Shown here: positions 4,959 to 10,872 of the stretch, piece after piece | How the letters are laid out: each line of letters opens with the position of its first letter | Numbering within the stretch: position 1 is the stretch's first letter | DNA from: Streptomyces sp. NRRL S-31 | Lineage (GTDB): Bacteria; Actinomycetota; Actinomycetes; Streptomycetales; Streptomycetaceae | Reading direction: 5' to 3' | DNA length: 10,872 nucleotides | Assembly (NCBI RefSeq): GCF_000718775.1 | Contig: NZ_JOCB01000153.1 | Span: 1-10,872, forward strand | Program-made: the position numbers and the translations under genes | Notes under the pieces: model-generated | The model's input: the letters and a program-made list of their open reading frames with translations, nothing else | Database searches by the model: none | What the model was told of the DNA's origin: nothing

Positions 4959-7673
4959 GTGTTCCCTCGCCCCACCCGCCGGCTCCCCCTGGCCGCCGTG
5001 CTCATCACCCTGGCAGGCTCCCTGACCACCGGCGCGTGGGCCGGCCCGGGGCAGGCCGGCGGAGAGCCGGGGCCTGCCCGGACCACCCGCGTTCCCTCCG
5101 CCGCGGGCAGCAGCACGCCACTGGCCGGCTTCGCCGTCCGGTCCACGGCGCGGGTCGGCGACTCGGCGGCGGCCGTGTCCTCCCCCGGCTATCCGGCGCG
5201 GGACTGGTACCCGGCGGGCCCCCGCTCCACGGTGCTGGCCGCGCTGCTGGCGAACGGCGTGTACGCCGACCCGTTCCACTCCACCGACCAGCGGCGCATC
5301 CCGCGGGCCGACTTCGAGGTGCCCTGGTGGTACCGCTCCGACTTCACCGTCGCGGACACCGCCCGGCGGACCTTCCTCGACTTCAGCGGCGTCGTCTCGG
5401 CGGCCGACGTCTACGTCAACGGCCGGCGGGTGGCACGGGCCGCGGACGTGAGCGGCGCGTACACCCGGCACGAGCTGGACATCACCCCGCTGGTCCGGTC
5501 CGGCACCAACACGGTCGCCTTCCGCGTCCTGCCCAACGACCCGGACAAGCACCTCACCATGGGCTGGCTCGACTGGCTCCAGCCGCCGCCGGACCGGAAC
5601 ATGGGCATCGTCCGTGACGTCCTGGTCCGCCGGTCCGGCCCGGTCGCGCTGCGCGACGCGCACGTGGTCACCAAGCTGGCCGTGCCCTCGCTTGCCTCGG
5701 CCGACCTGACGGTCAGGGCCGAGGCCCGCAACGACACCGACGCGCCGGTCACGGCGGAGGTCGGGGGCAGCGTCGCCGGGACCCGGTTCGCCAGGACGGT
5801 ACGGCTGGCCGCGCACCAGACGAAGTCCGTGACCTTCTCCCCCGCCGACACCCCCGGGCTGCGCCTCGCCCGCCCCGAGGTGTGGTGGCCGGCCGGGATG
5901 GGCGGACAGCCGCTGTACGACCTCGACCTGACCACCACCGTCGCCGGTACGGTGTCGGACACCGCGCACGAGCGGTTCGGCATCCGTGACGTGCGGGCCC
6001 CGCTGAACCCCGACGGCGCCCGCCGGTACCGGATCAACGGCCGCGACCTGCTGGTCAAGGGCGGCGGCTGGTCCCCGGACGAGTTCCTGCGCTGGGACCG
6101 CGGCTACGTCGAGGACCGCCTGAAGTACGCCGTCGACCTGGGCCTGAACACGATCCGGCTGGAAGGACACCTGGAGCCGGACGAGTTCTTCGACCTGGCC
6201 GACCGCCACGGTGTGCTCACCCTGCCGGGCTGGGAGTGCTGCGACAAGTGGGAGGGCGAGGTCAACCCCACCGGGTCCGGCGAGCGGTGGACCGACGCCG
6301 ACCACACCGTGGCCAAGGCGTCCATGGCCGCCGAGGCCGCCCGGCTGCGCGGGCACCCGAGCGTGCTGTCGTTCCTGATCGGCAGCGACTCCGCGCCGAA
6401 CGCGGCGATCGAGAAAGGCTATCTGGAGGCCCTGGACGCGGCCGACTGGCCCGTGCCCGTGGTCCCCGCCGCCTCCGACGCGTCCTCCCCGCGGCTCGGC
6501 CGTTCCGGCATGAAGATGACGGGTCCCTACGACTGGGTGCCGCCGGGCTACTGGTACGCCAAACGCGAGGGCGGGGCCACCGGCTTCAACTCCGAGACCA
6601 GCGCGGGCCCTAGCATCCCCACCCTCGACACCCTGCGCCGGATGATGACCCCCGCCGAACTGGACACCCTCTGGAAGGACCCCGGCGCCAAGCAGTACCA
6701 CCGCTCGCCGTCCACCACCTTCGGCACGCTGAGGATCTACGACGAGGCGCTCGGCGGACGGTACGGCCGGCCGACGAGCCTGACCGACTACGTGCGCAAG
6801 GCCCAGCTCGCCCAGTACGAGAACGTCCGCGCCCAGTTCGAGGCGTACGAACGCAACGCCACCGACCGGCACCAGCCCGCCACCGGCGTCATCCACTGGA
6901 TGTTCAACAGCGGCTGGACCTCGCTGCACTGGCAGCTGACGGACCGTTACCTGGACCAGAACGGCGCCTACTTCGGCGCCAAGAAGGCGAACGAGCCGCT
7001 GCACGCGCAGTACTCCTACGACGACCGCTCGGTCGTCGTGGTGAACAACCGGACCGCTGCCGCGCGGAACCTCACCGTCCGGGCCACGCTCTACGACCCC
7101 GACGGCACCCGGAGGTACGAACGGACCGTGCGCGGGGTGGCGGTGAACGGCGGCGGGGCCCACGCCACCGCGTTCACCCTGCCGTCCTCGGTGCGCGGGC
7201 TCGCGCGGACGCATCTGCTCCGGCTGGTGCTGACGGACGCGGCCGGCGGGGAGGTAAGCCGGAACGTGTACTGGCTCTCCACCCGGCCCGACACCCTCGA
7301 CTGGAACGGCACCACCTGGTACTACACCCCGACGACGCGCTACGCCGACCTCACGGGGCTCGCCTCGATGGCCAGGGTGACGGTGTCGGCGACGGCGGCC
7401 ACCCGCGCGTCGGACGGCACGTCGACCACAACGGTGACCCTGCGCCACGGCGGGAGCGGGACGACTCCGGCGCTGCTGACGGACGTCCACCTCGTCGACA
7501 CCCGGGGCCGGCCGGTGCTGCCGGTCCGCTGGTCGGACAACGAGGTGAGCCTGTGGCCGGGCGAGTCGGTGACGCTGACCGCCACCTACCGGACGGCCGA
7601 CCTGCACGGCTCGGCGCCGGGCGTACGGGTCTCCGGCTGGAACACACCGGAGCGGACGGTACCGGCGGCCTGA
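4959..7673 (+). CDS. csxA: Secreted exo-beta-D-glucosaminidase, glycoside hydrolase family 2 (CsxA-type)
   Basis: This 904-residue enzyme removes single glucosamine units from the non-reducing end of chitosan and its oligosaccharides. The start is GTG 4959 with GGAG 5 nt upstream. A signal peptide (Arg-rich start, hydrophobic core, AWA before G29) predicts secretion. Domains in order: GH2 jelly-roll (about 70-225, FSGVVSAADVYVNGRRVA), Ig-like domain (about 230-345), TIM barrel (about 355-640) and C-terminal Ig-like domains (about 680-900). The probable acid/base is D477 in FLIGSDSAPNAA and the nucleophile E546 in GFNSETSAGP. An Asp instead of the usual GH2 Glu acid/base is the mark of the glucosaminidase subgroup, as in Amycolatopsis orientalis CsxA. 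The chain ends at RVSGWNTPERTVPAA without the C-terminal carbohydrate-binding module (CBM35) I recall in that enzyme. The gene follows its likely ROK repressor and has its own promoter and operator. Confidence 0.93.
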   Translation: MFPRPTRRLPLAAVLITLAGSLTTGAWAGPGQAGGEPGPARTTRVPSAAGSSTPLAGFAVRSTARVGDSAAAVSSPGYPARDWYPAGPRSTVLAALLANGVYADPFHSTDQRRIPRADFEVPWWYRSDFTVADTARRTFLDFSGVVSAADVYVNGRRVARAADVSGAYTRHELDITPLVRSGTNTVAFRVLPNDPDKHLTMGWLDWLQPPPDRNMGIVRDVLVRRSGPVALRDAHVVTKLAVPSLASADLTVRAEARNDTDAPVTAEVGGSVAGTRFARTVRLAAHQTKSVTFSPADTPGLRLARPEVWWPAGMGGQPLYDLDLTTTVAGTVSDTAHERFGIRDVRAPLNPDGARRYRINGRDLLVKGGGWSPDEFLRWDRGYVEDRLKYAVDLGLNTIRLEGHLEPDEFFDLADRHGVLTLPGWECCDKWEGEVNPTGSGERWTDADHTVAKASMAAEAARLRGHPSVLSFLIGSDSAPNAAIEKGYLEALDAADWPVPVVPAASDASSPRLGRSGMKMTGPYDWVPPGYWYAKREGGATGFNSETSAGPSIPTLDTLRRMMTPAELDTLWKDPGAKQYHRSPSTTFGTLRIYDEALGGRYGRPTSLTDYVRKAQLAQYENVRAQFEAYERNATDRHQPATGVIHWMFNSGWTSLHWQLTDRYLDQNGAYFGAKKANEPLHAQYSYDDRSVVVVNNRTAAARNLTVRATLYDPDGTRRYERTVRGVAVNGGGAHATAFTLPSSVRGLARTHLLRLVLTDAAGGEVSRNVYWLSTRPDTLDWNGTTWYYTPTTRYADLTGLASMARVTVSATAATRASDGTSTTTVTLRHGGSGTTPALLTDVHLVDTRGRPVLPVRWSDNEVSLWPGESVTLTATYRTADLHGSAPGVRVSGWNTPERTVPAA

Positions 7674-7711
7674 CGGCGGGGGGCGGCCCCGTTCAGTGCG
7701 CCCCCCGCCGT
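7673..7711 (+). terminator. Hairpin terminator starting in the csxA-like stop codon
   Basis: ACGGCGGGGGGCG at 7673-7685 and its exact reverse complement at 7699-7711 make a perfect 13-bp stem with a 13-nt loop. The first base is the last base of the TGA stop. There is no T tract, but the position and stability fit a GC-type terminator. Confidence 0.75.
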
Positions 7712-7725
7712 CGCCCTCAGCGGCC

Positions 7726-7806
7726 TCAGCCCACGTCGAGCGCGGTGTCGTCCACGACGAAGGAGGTCCGGCACTCGGAGCCCTAGGTGCCGGTGCACTT
7801 TCCGGC
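7726..7806 (-). pseudogene. Possible 3' remnant of a small minus-strand gene, with an internal stop
   Basis: On the minus strand this frame reads AGKCTGT, a TAG stop (7785-7783), then GSECRTSFVVDDTALDVG and a TGA stop (7728-7726). The segment after the TAG looks like a real protein end: two Cys across the TAG, a beta-strand-like TSFVVDD and balanced composition, unlike the Arg/Pro-rich translations of wrong frames here. No start, ribosome binding site or longer open frame supports an intact gene; the frame meets another stop at 7870. I do not recognise the family. Confidence 0.25.
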
Positions 7807-7910
7807 GCGCGGGGCCGCCGGTGTCGGTCGGGGGCGGAGTGACCTCGCTCGCGGTGGGCAGATACCGGATCAGCGGGTTTCGTGACCGGGAACGTCGAAG
7901 AGGGAAGACC

Positions 7911-8174
7911 ATGGAGATATCGGGCATCATCAGCGCCATCGTGATCGGGCTCGTCATCGGTGTGCTGGGCCGGCTGGTCGTCCCCGGACGGCAGCGGATC
8001 GGCTTCCTGTGGACCATCGTCGTCGGCATCGTGGCCGCGCTGCTGGGGTCGGCGATCGCCGCCGGTCTGGGGGTCGCCGACACCGACGGGCCCGACTGGA
8101 TCGAGTGGCTGATCCAGATCGCCCTGGCGGCCGTCGGAGTGGCCGCGCTGGACCGGGCCCGGGCCCGGCGCTGA
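7911..8174 (+). CDS. GlsB/YeaQ/YmgE-family small membrane protein
   Basis: This 87-residue, highly hydrophobic protein has about three transmembrane helices. The first has the Gly-spaced pattern MEISGIISAIVIGLVIGVLG and is followed by RLVVPGRQRIGFLWTIVVGIVAALLGS, typical of the GlsB/YeaQ/YmgE (transglycosylase-associated) family. These proteins are linked to general or envelope stress, with unknown mechanism. The family usually has 80-90 residues, so it looks complete. ATG 7911 has an AGGG-type ribosome binding site a few bases upstream; an in-frame ATG at 7821 would add 30 atypical residues and is not preferred. It stands alone in its direction, and its stop is one base from the stop of the convergent acetyltransferase gene. 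The low-complexity end DRARARR is a short cytoplasmic tail. The family call is good; the role is not known. Confidence 0.87.
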   Translation: MEISGIISAIVIGLVIGVLGRLVVPGRQRIGFLWTIVVGIVAALLGSAIAAGLGVADTDGPDWIEWLIQIALAAVGVAALDRARARR

Positions 8175-8175
8175 G

Positions 8176-8952
8176 TCAGGACCCGTACAGCAGGGGTGTC
8201 GTGGTGACCAGCGCGTGGAAGCCGAGGCGGGCCAGGACCGGGCGGCTCATGGCGGAGGCGTCGACCTGGAGGTAGCGGTAGCCCTGGGCGGCGGCGGCGC
8301 GGGCCCGGTGGGCGACGAGGGCGCGGTAGATGCCCCGGCCCCGCCAGGCCGCGACGGTGCCGCCGCCCCACAGCCCGGCGAACGGGGTGCCGGGCACCGG
8401 TTCCATGCGGGCGGCGGCGACCGGTTCGGTGCCGGCCAGGGCCACCACGGCGACGACCGTGCCGGGTGCGGCCGCCAGGCCCGCGAGCAGCCTGCGCCGC
8501 AGCCGGCCGCCGTCGTCGCCGAACACGGACGCGTGGACGTCCACGACCAGCTCGACGCCCGCCGGGTCGGTGACCTGGGCGAAGCGGACGCCGGCCGGGG
8601 GCTCGGTGTCGAGCGCGAGACCGGCCGCCTCGCCGATCATCAGGGTCTCGGCGGGCTCGGCCCGGAACCCGGCGGCGAGCAGCCGGGCCCCGAGGTCCGC
8701 CGGCTCGTCGTGGGCATGCAGCTTCCACTCGAAGTCCCGCCCCAGGGCGGTGAAGTATGCGATCTGCTCCTGGATCTCCCGGTCCGCGTCCGCCGCGTCC
8801 AGACCGGACCAGAGCACCCCGTTCCAGCCCTCGGGGCCGGCGGTCTGACGCACCACCGCGCCGGTCCGTTCGATCCGGGTCCCCGGGCCGTCGGGCCGGG
8901 CCTCCTGGCGCAGGAAACGGTCGTAGAGGCTGAGCACAGCGGCGTGATCCAT
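8176..8952 (-). CDS. GNAT-family N-acetyltransferase
   Basis: This 258-residue protein would transfer an acetyl group from acetyl-CoA to an unidentified amine substrate in the cytoplasm. The C-terminal half (about residues 120-250) is the GNAT fold. The acetyl-CoA-binding motif is GGGTVAAWRGRGIYRALVAH (197-216), with RGRGIY as the pyrophosphate loop, and ARLGFHAL (241-248) is the usual late strand. The N-terminal 115 residues (LYDRFLRQEARPDGPGTRIE, WNGVLWSGLD) look like a degenerate or accessory GNAT-like domain, which is common in Streptomyces acetyltransferases. ATG 8952 has GGAG at 8963-8960 (7-nt spacing); longer upstream frames are rejected. Its stop faces that of the GlsB-type gene across one base. 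It is divergent from the nucleoside-deaminase gene (213-bp gap). Nothing in the context names the substrate. Confidence 0.88.
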   Translation of the reverse strand: MDHAAVLSLYDRFLRQEARPDGPGTRIERTGAVVRQTAGPEGWNGVLWSGLDAADADREIQEQIAYFTALGRDFEWKLHAHDEPADLGARLLAAGFRAEPAETLMIGEAAGLALDTEPPAGVRFAQVTDPAGVELVVDVHASVFGDDGGRLRRRLLAGLAAAPGTVVAVVALAGTEPVAAARMEPVPGTPFAGLWGGGTVAAWRGRGIYRALVAHRARAAAAQGYRYLQVDASAMSRPVLARLGFHALVTTTPLLYGS

Positions 8953-8968
8953 GGTGCCACTCCAGCAT

Positions 8969-8981
8969 GGAAGGCCCTTCC
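8969..8981. promoter_or_regulatory. 13-bp perfect palindrome upstream of the GNAT gene
   Basis: GGAAGG and CCTTCC flank a central C at 8975. It lies just upstream of the GNAT ribosome binding site in its leader and could be an operator. The evidence is symmetry and position only. Confidence 0.25.
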
Positions 8982-9165
8982 CCCTCAACGGAATTACCTC
9001 GGTCGCTCGACGCGCCCGCCGCTCGTGGTCCCGGACCCGGCGGCCGGGGCGCCCGGACCGCCGTGCGGCGCGTCCTTGCCCGTGAGGCGAAGGTGCCGGC
9101 CGAGCCGGTCGCGGTGGCCGTAACGTGCCCGGCTGGAGATCACGACGTGCGGAGGTGCACCGACG

Positions 9166-9678
9166 GTGCGGGACAGCGAGATGCGGTATCTGCGCCGCTG
9201 TGTGGAGCTGGCGCGGGAGGCGCTGGACGCCGGTGACGAACCCTTCGGGTCGGTGCTGGTGGCCGGGGACGGCACGGCGCCGGCGGAGGACCGCGACCGG
9301 GTCACGGGCGGCGACCGCACCCGGCACCCCGAGTTCGAGCCGGCCCGCTGGTCGGCCGCGCGCCTGCCCCCCGAGGAGCGGGCGTCGGCGACCGTCTACA
9401 CCTCCGGCGAGCACTGCCCGACGTGCGCGGCGGCGCACGCCTGGGTGGGGCTCGGCCGGATCGGGTACGTCGCCTCCTCCGCGCAGCTCACCGGCTGGCT
9501 CGCCGAACTGGGCGTGCCCGCGCCGCCCGTGCGCACGCCGGCGTGCCCGAGGTCGCCCCCGGTGTGGCCGTGGAGGGCCCGGTGCCGGAGCTGGTGGACG
9601 AGGTGCGGGACCTGCACCGCCGCCGCCACTCCCGGCGCGCCGACCTCGGCTGAGGTCAGCCCAGCTCGAGGGTGGTGA
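9166..9678 (+). pseudogene. Nucleoside deaminase (CDA superfamily), frameshifted near the 3' end
   Basis: The product resembles zinc-dependent cytidine/guanine/tRNA-adenosine-type deaminases. Visible marks are PFGSVLV (residues 27-33), the catalytic HPE at 54-56 and the zinc motif CPTC at 84-87 in SGEHCPTCAAAHAWVGLGRI. GTG 9166 has GGAGG at 9151-9155. After about T124 (9535-9537) the frame turns into Cys/Trp/Pro-rich sequence and ends at 9678, overlapping the convergent gene. The overlapping frame that resumes at about 9543 gives VPEVAPGVAVEGPVPELV, then DEVRDLHRRRHSRRADLG, and stops at 9653. That is the expected family C-terminus and ends just before the convergent stop at 9656. One missing base near 9537-9545 would explain this. 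A sequencing error is possible. The metal site is intact, so a partly active product cannot be excluded. Confidence 0.8.
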
Positions 9679-10510
9679 CGCCGAACACCCGCTCCCGTGC
9701 GTACGCGCGCACCGGTCCGGTGTACATGCGCGCGGTCTCGAACGAGGGGCGCAGTCCGGCCGCTTCGGCGAGGGCGACGCCGGCCGCGTTCGGTTCGGGC
9801 ACGTCGATCGCGACCTGCGCGCCGGCCGCCGTGGCGGTGAGGGCGGCGAACAGGGCCCGGGCGTCGGCGGCGGTGTCCGCGAAGAGGGGGCCGATGCGCA
9901 GGGTGTCATGGCCGGGACGGATGACGCCGTAGCCGGTCAGGCGTCCGCCCTCCGCACGGACGAGGGCCCGGTGACCGGGGGCGGTGAGCCACGCGGCGAG
10001 GAACCGGGGGCGGTCGGCCGGGTGGCAGGCGCTGTCGTAGGCGGTGAGCGCGGCCAGGTCGGCGGGGCCGGCGGCACGGACACCGGCGGGCTGCTCGCCC
10101 GCGGCTGCGGTGCCGGTGAACCGGACGGTGCGGTACGCGAGTTCGAAGCCGGACTGGCGGTAGTTGTCCTGCTGGGCGACGACCCCGTCCAGGCCGACGG
10201 TCCGGTTCCCGGCGTGCGCCAGGGCGGTCTTCCAGGTGGTCAGCCCGTGTCCGCGGCCGCGCAGGTCGGGGCGGACGAGATAGCAGCCGAGGAAGGCGTA
10301 GTCGGGCCCGTGGTTGACGACGGAGACGGCGGAGACCGGCTCCCCGTCGATCCGGCCGAGGAAGAAGCCGCCGGGGTCCTGGGCGAAGAACGCGGGCCCG
10401 TCCGACAGCCCCGGGTTCCAGCCCTCCGCCGCCGCCCACCCGCTGATCACCGGCCAGTCGGCGAGGGTGGCCTGGGTGACGACGAGGTCGTGGGGGGCCG
10501 CAGAGGTCAT
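9656..10510 (-). CDS. GNAT-family N-acetyltransferase with C-terminal second domain (YitH/HolE-like)
   Basis: This 284-residue cytoplasmic protein would use acetyl-CoA. The N-terminal GNAT domain (about residues 10-130) carries FFLGRIDGEPVSAVSVV, the strand YAFLGCYLVRPDLRGRGHGL with the acetyl-CoA loop RGRGHG (84-89), and YRQSGFELAYRTVRF. The C-terminal domain (about 140-282) fits the second GNAT-like domain (Acetyltransf_18) found in YitH/HolE-type proteins, with AYDSACHPADRPRFLAAWL, YGVIRPG and PLFADTAADARALFAAL. Family length is about 280-290, so the gene is complete. ATG 10510 has GGAG at 10521-10518 (7-nt spacing). An upstream in-frame ATG at 10579 has a ribosome binding site touching it and adds Arg-rich sequence, so it is rejected. 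The gene is convergent with the frameshifted deaminase gene. The substrate is unknown. Confidence 0.9.
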   Translation of the reverse strand: MTSAAPHDLVVTQATLADWPVISGWAAAEGWNPGLSDGPAFFAQDPGGFFLGRIDGEPVSAVSVVNHGPDYAFLGCYLVRPDLRGRGHGLTTWKTALAHAGNRTVGLDGVVAQQDNYRQSGFELAYRTVRFTGTAAAGEQPAGVRAAGPADLAALTAYDSACHPADRPRFLAAWLTAPGHRALVRAEGGRLTGYGVIRPGHDTLRIGPLFADTAADARALFAALTATAAGAQVAIDVPEPNAAGVALAEAAGLRPSFETARMYTGPVRAYARERVFGVTTLELG

Positions 10511-10631
10511 CGGTGCGCTCCGTTTCCGTCGGGGCCGGGCGGTCGTCCGGCACGGCCCTCGCCGGGCCGCCCGCAGCATCCTTCCGGATCAACGAAGGCC
10601 GCGCCACCTGGAGTTCGGCCGACCGGCAGCA

Positions 10632-10662
10632 CCGTACCGGCGGGCGGCACGCGCCGGTACGG
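10632..10662. promoter_or_regulatory. Perfect 11-bp inverted repeat with 9-nt loop
   Basis: CCGTACCGGCG at 10632-10642 pairs exactly with CGCCGGTACGG at 10652-10662. It lies about 120 bp upstream of the GNAT start. It could terminate a transcript coming from beyond the right edge, or be an operator. Confidence 0.5.
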
Positions 10663-10742
10663 CGACGACGGACAGACCCGGGGACGGAGATGACGGCCCG
10701 TGGTGCGGGCGAGGGGCCGGGCAGGCGATGGCCGACTCGGGA

Positions 10743-10791
10743 CGGCAGACGGCAGACGGCGGACGGCGGACGGCGGACGGCGGACGGCGGA
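10743..10791. repeat. Seven tandem copies of a 7-bp repeat
   Basis: Two copies of CGGCAGA are followed by five perfect copies of CGGCGGA. The array is uninterrupted and ends at CGGGCCAGG. The unit is not a multiple of three and no gene covers it. Confidence 0.9.
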
Positions 10792-10846
10792 CGGGCCAGG
10801 GTCCGCCGACCGCCTACCGATCCCGGCCGGCGTCTGCCGCTCTCGA

Positions 10847-10872
10847 CCACCGCCCACCGCCCACCACCCACC
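10847..10872. repeat. C-rich imperfect heptamer repeat at the right edge (G-rich on the minus strand)
   Basis: CCACCGC, CCACCGC, CCACCAC and CCACC follow one another to the window edge. The minus strand has GGG runs at 10869-10867, 10862-10860 and 10855-10853 plus GG runs, which gives some G-quadruplex potential. It may continue beyond the window. Confidence 0.6.

Larger units (their letters stand above)
10511..10872. other. 362-bp non-coding end region
   Basis: No reading frame here has a credible start, ribosome binding site or protein-like composition; all translations are Arg/Pro/Ser/Ala-rich repeats. The region holds the leader of the leftward GNAT gene, an inverted repeat (10632-10662), a heptamer repeat (10743-10791) and a C-rich end. 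Confidence 0.6.

Noticed and set aside
3612..7607. A 1331-residue open frame on the minus strand opposite the ROK and GH2 genes
   Set aside because: Composition is Gly/Arg/Val/His-rich with no domain; it is the mirror of third-position G/C bias in two well-supported plus-strand genes.
7586..8968. A 460-residue minus-strand open frame across the GlsB-type and GNAT region
   Set aside because: It crosses two supported genes in another frame and is Arg/Pro-rich throughout.
9125..10693. A 522-residue plus-strand open frame across the deaminase and second GNAT genes
   Set aside because: No family resemblance and low-complexity composition; it shadows genes with recognisable motifs.
10743..10791. 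Possible iterons of a replication origin
   Set aside because: The 7-bp units are contiguous and GC-only apart from single A residues; no AT-rich region or initiator gene is nearby.
9906..10871. A minus-strand frame entering from the right edge
   Set aside because: Translation is repeat-derived (PPSAVRR-type) and Arg/Pro-rich; start and ribosome binding site are not credible, and it overlaps the GNAT gene out of frame.

Overview
The window reads as chromosomal DNA of a Streptomyces-like actinomycete. Base composition is very high in G+C, third codon positions are almost all G or C, GTG starts occur beside ATG, and the gene families are typical of that group (MerR/ECF pair, SPW-repeat membrane protein, ROK regulator with a secreted glycoside hydrolase, several GNAT acetyltransferases). 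No RNA gene, insertion sequence, integrase or CRISPR array was seen. The assignment rests on sequence character and family recall, not on a database search.

Left module (1-1948): a MerR-type regulator runs leftward off the window edge and is divergent from an ECF sigma factor, which is followed by a small SPW-repeat membrane protein. The MerR/ECF pairing resembles the LitR/LitS light-response pair of Streptomyces, but the C-terminal half that would settle this is outside the window. A perfect 26-bp palindrome (2032-2057) separates this module from the next.

Central module (2096-7711): an APC-family permease (leftward), a ROK-family repressor (rightward) and a secreted GH2 exo-beta-D-glucosaminidase of the CsxA type (rightward). 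The permease/ROK intergenic region and the glucosaminidase leader carry related AT-rich operator-like sequences that match at 17 of 21 positions. Each sits on or just after a recognisable promoter. The simplest reading is one ROK regulon: the enzyme releases glucosamine from chitosan oligosaccharides outside the cell, the permease imports a product (substrate unproven), and the ROK protein senses the sugar. A strong hairpin begins in the stop codon of the hydrolase gene.

Right module (7712-10872): a short minus-strand coding remnant, a GlsB/YeaQ/YmgE-type small membrane protein, a GNAT acetyltransferase, a nucleoside-deaminase gene whose frame breaks near its 3' end, and a second two-domain GNAT acetyltransferase. 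Two convergent pairs here have almost no intergenic space. The last 362 bases hold no convincing gene but contain an 11-bp-stem inverted repeat, seven tandem copies of a heptamer, and a C-rich end.

The most interesting point is the operator link between an APC permease and an exo-glucosaminidase, because characterised glucosamine uptake in streptomycetes is usually attributed to ABC or PTS systems. The frameshifted deaminase and the MerR/ECF/SPW module without a visible anti-sigma factor come next.
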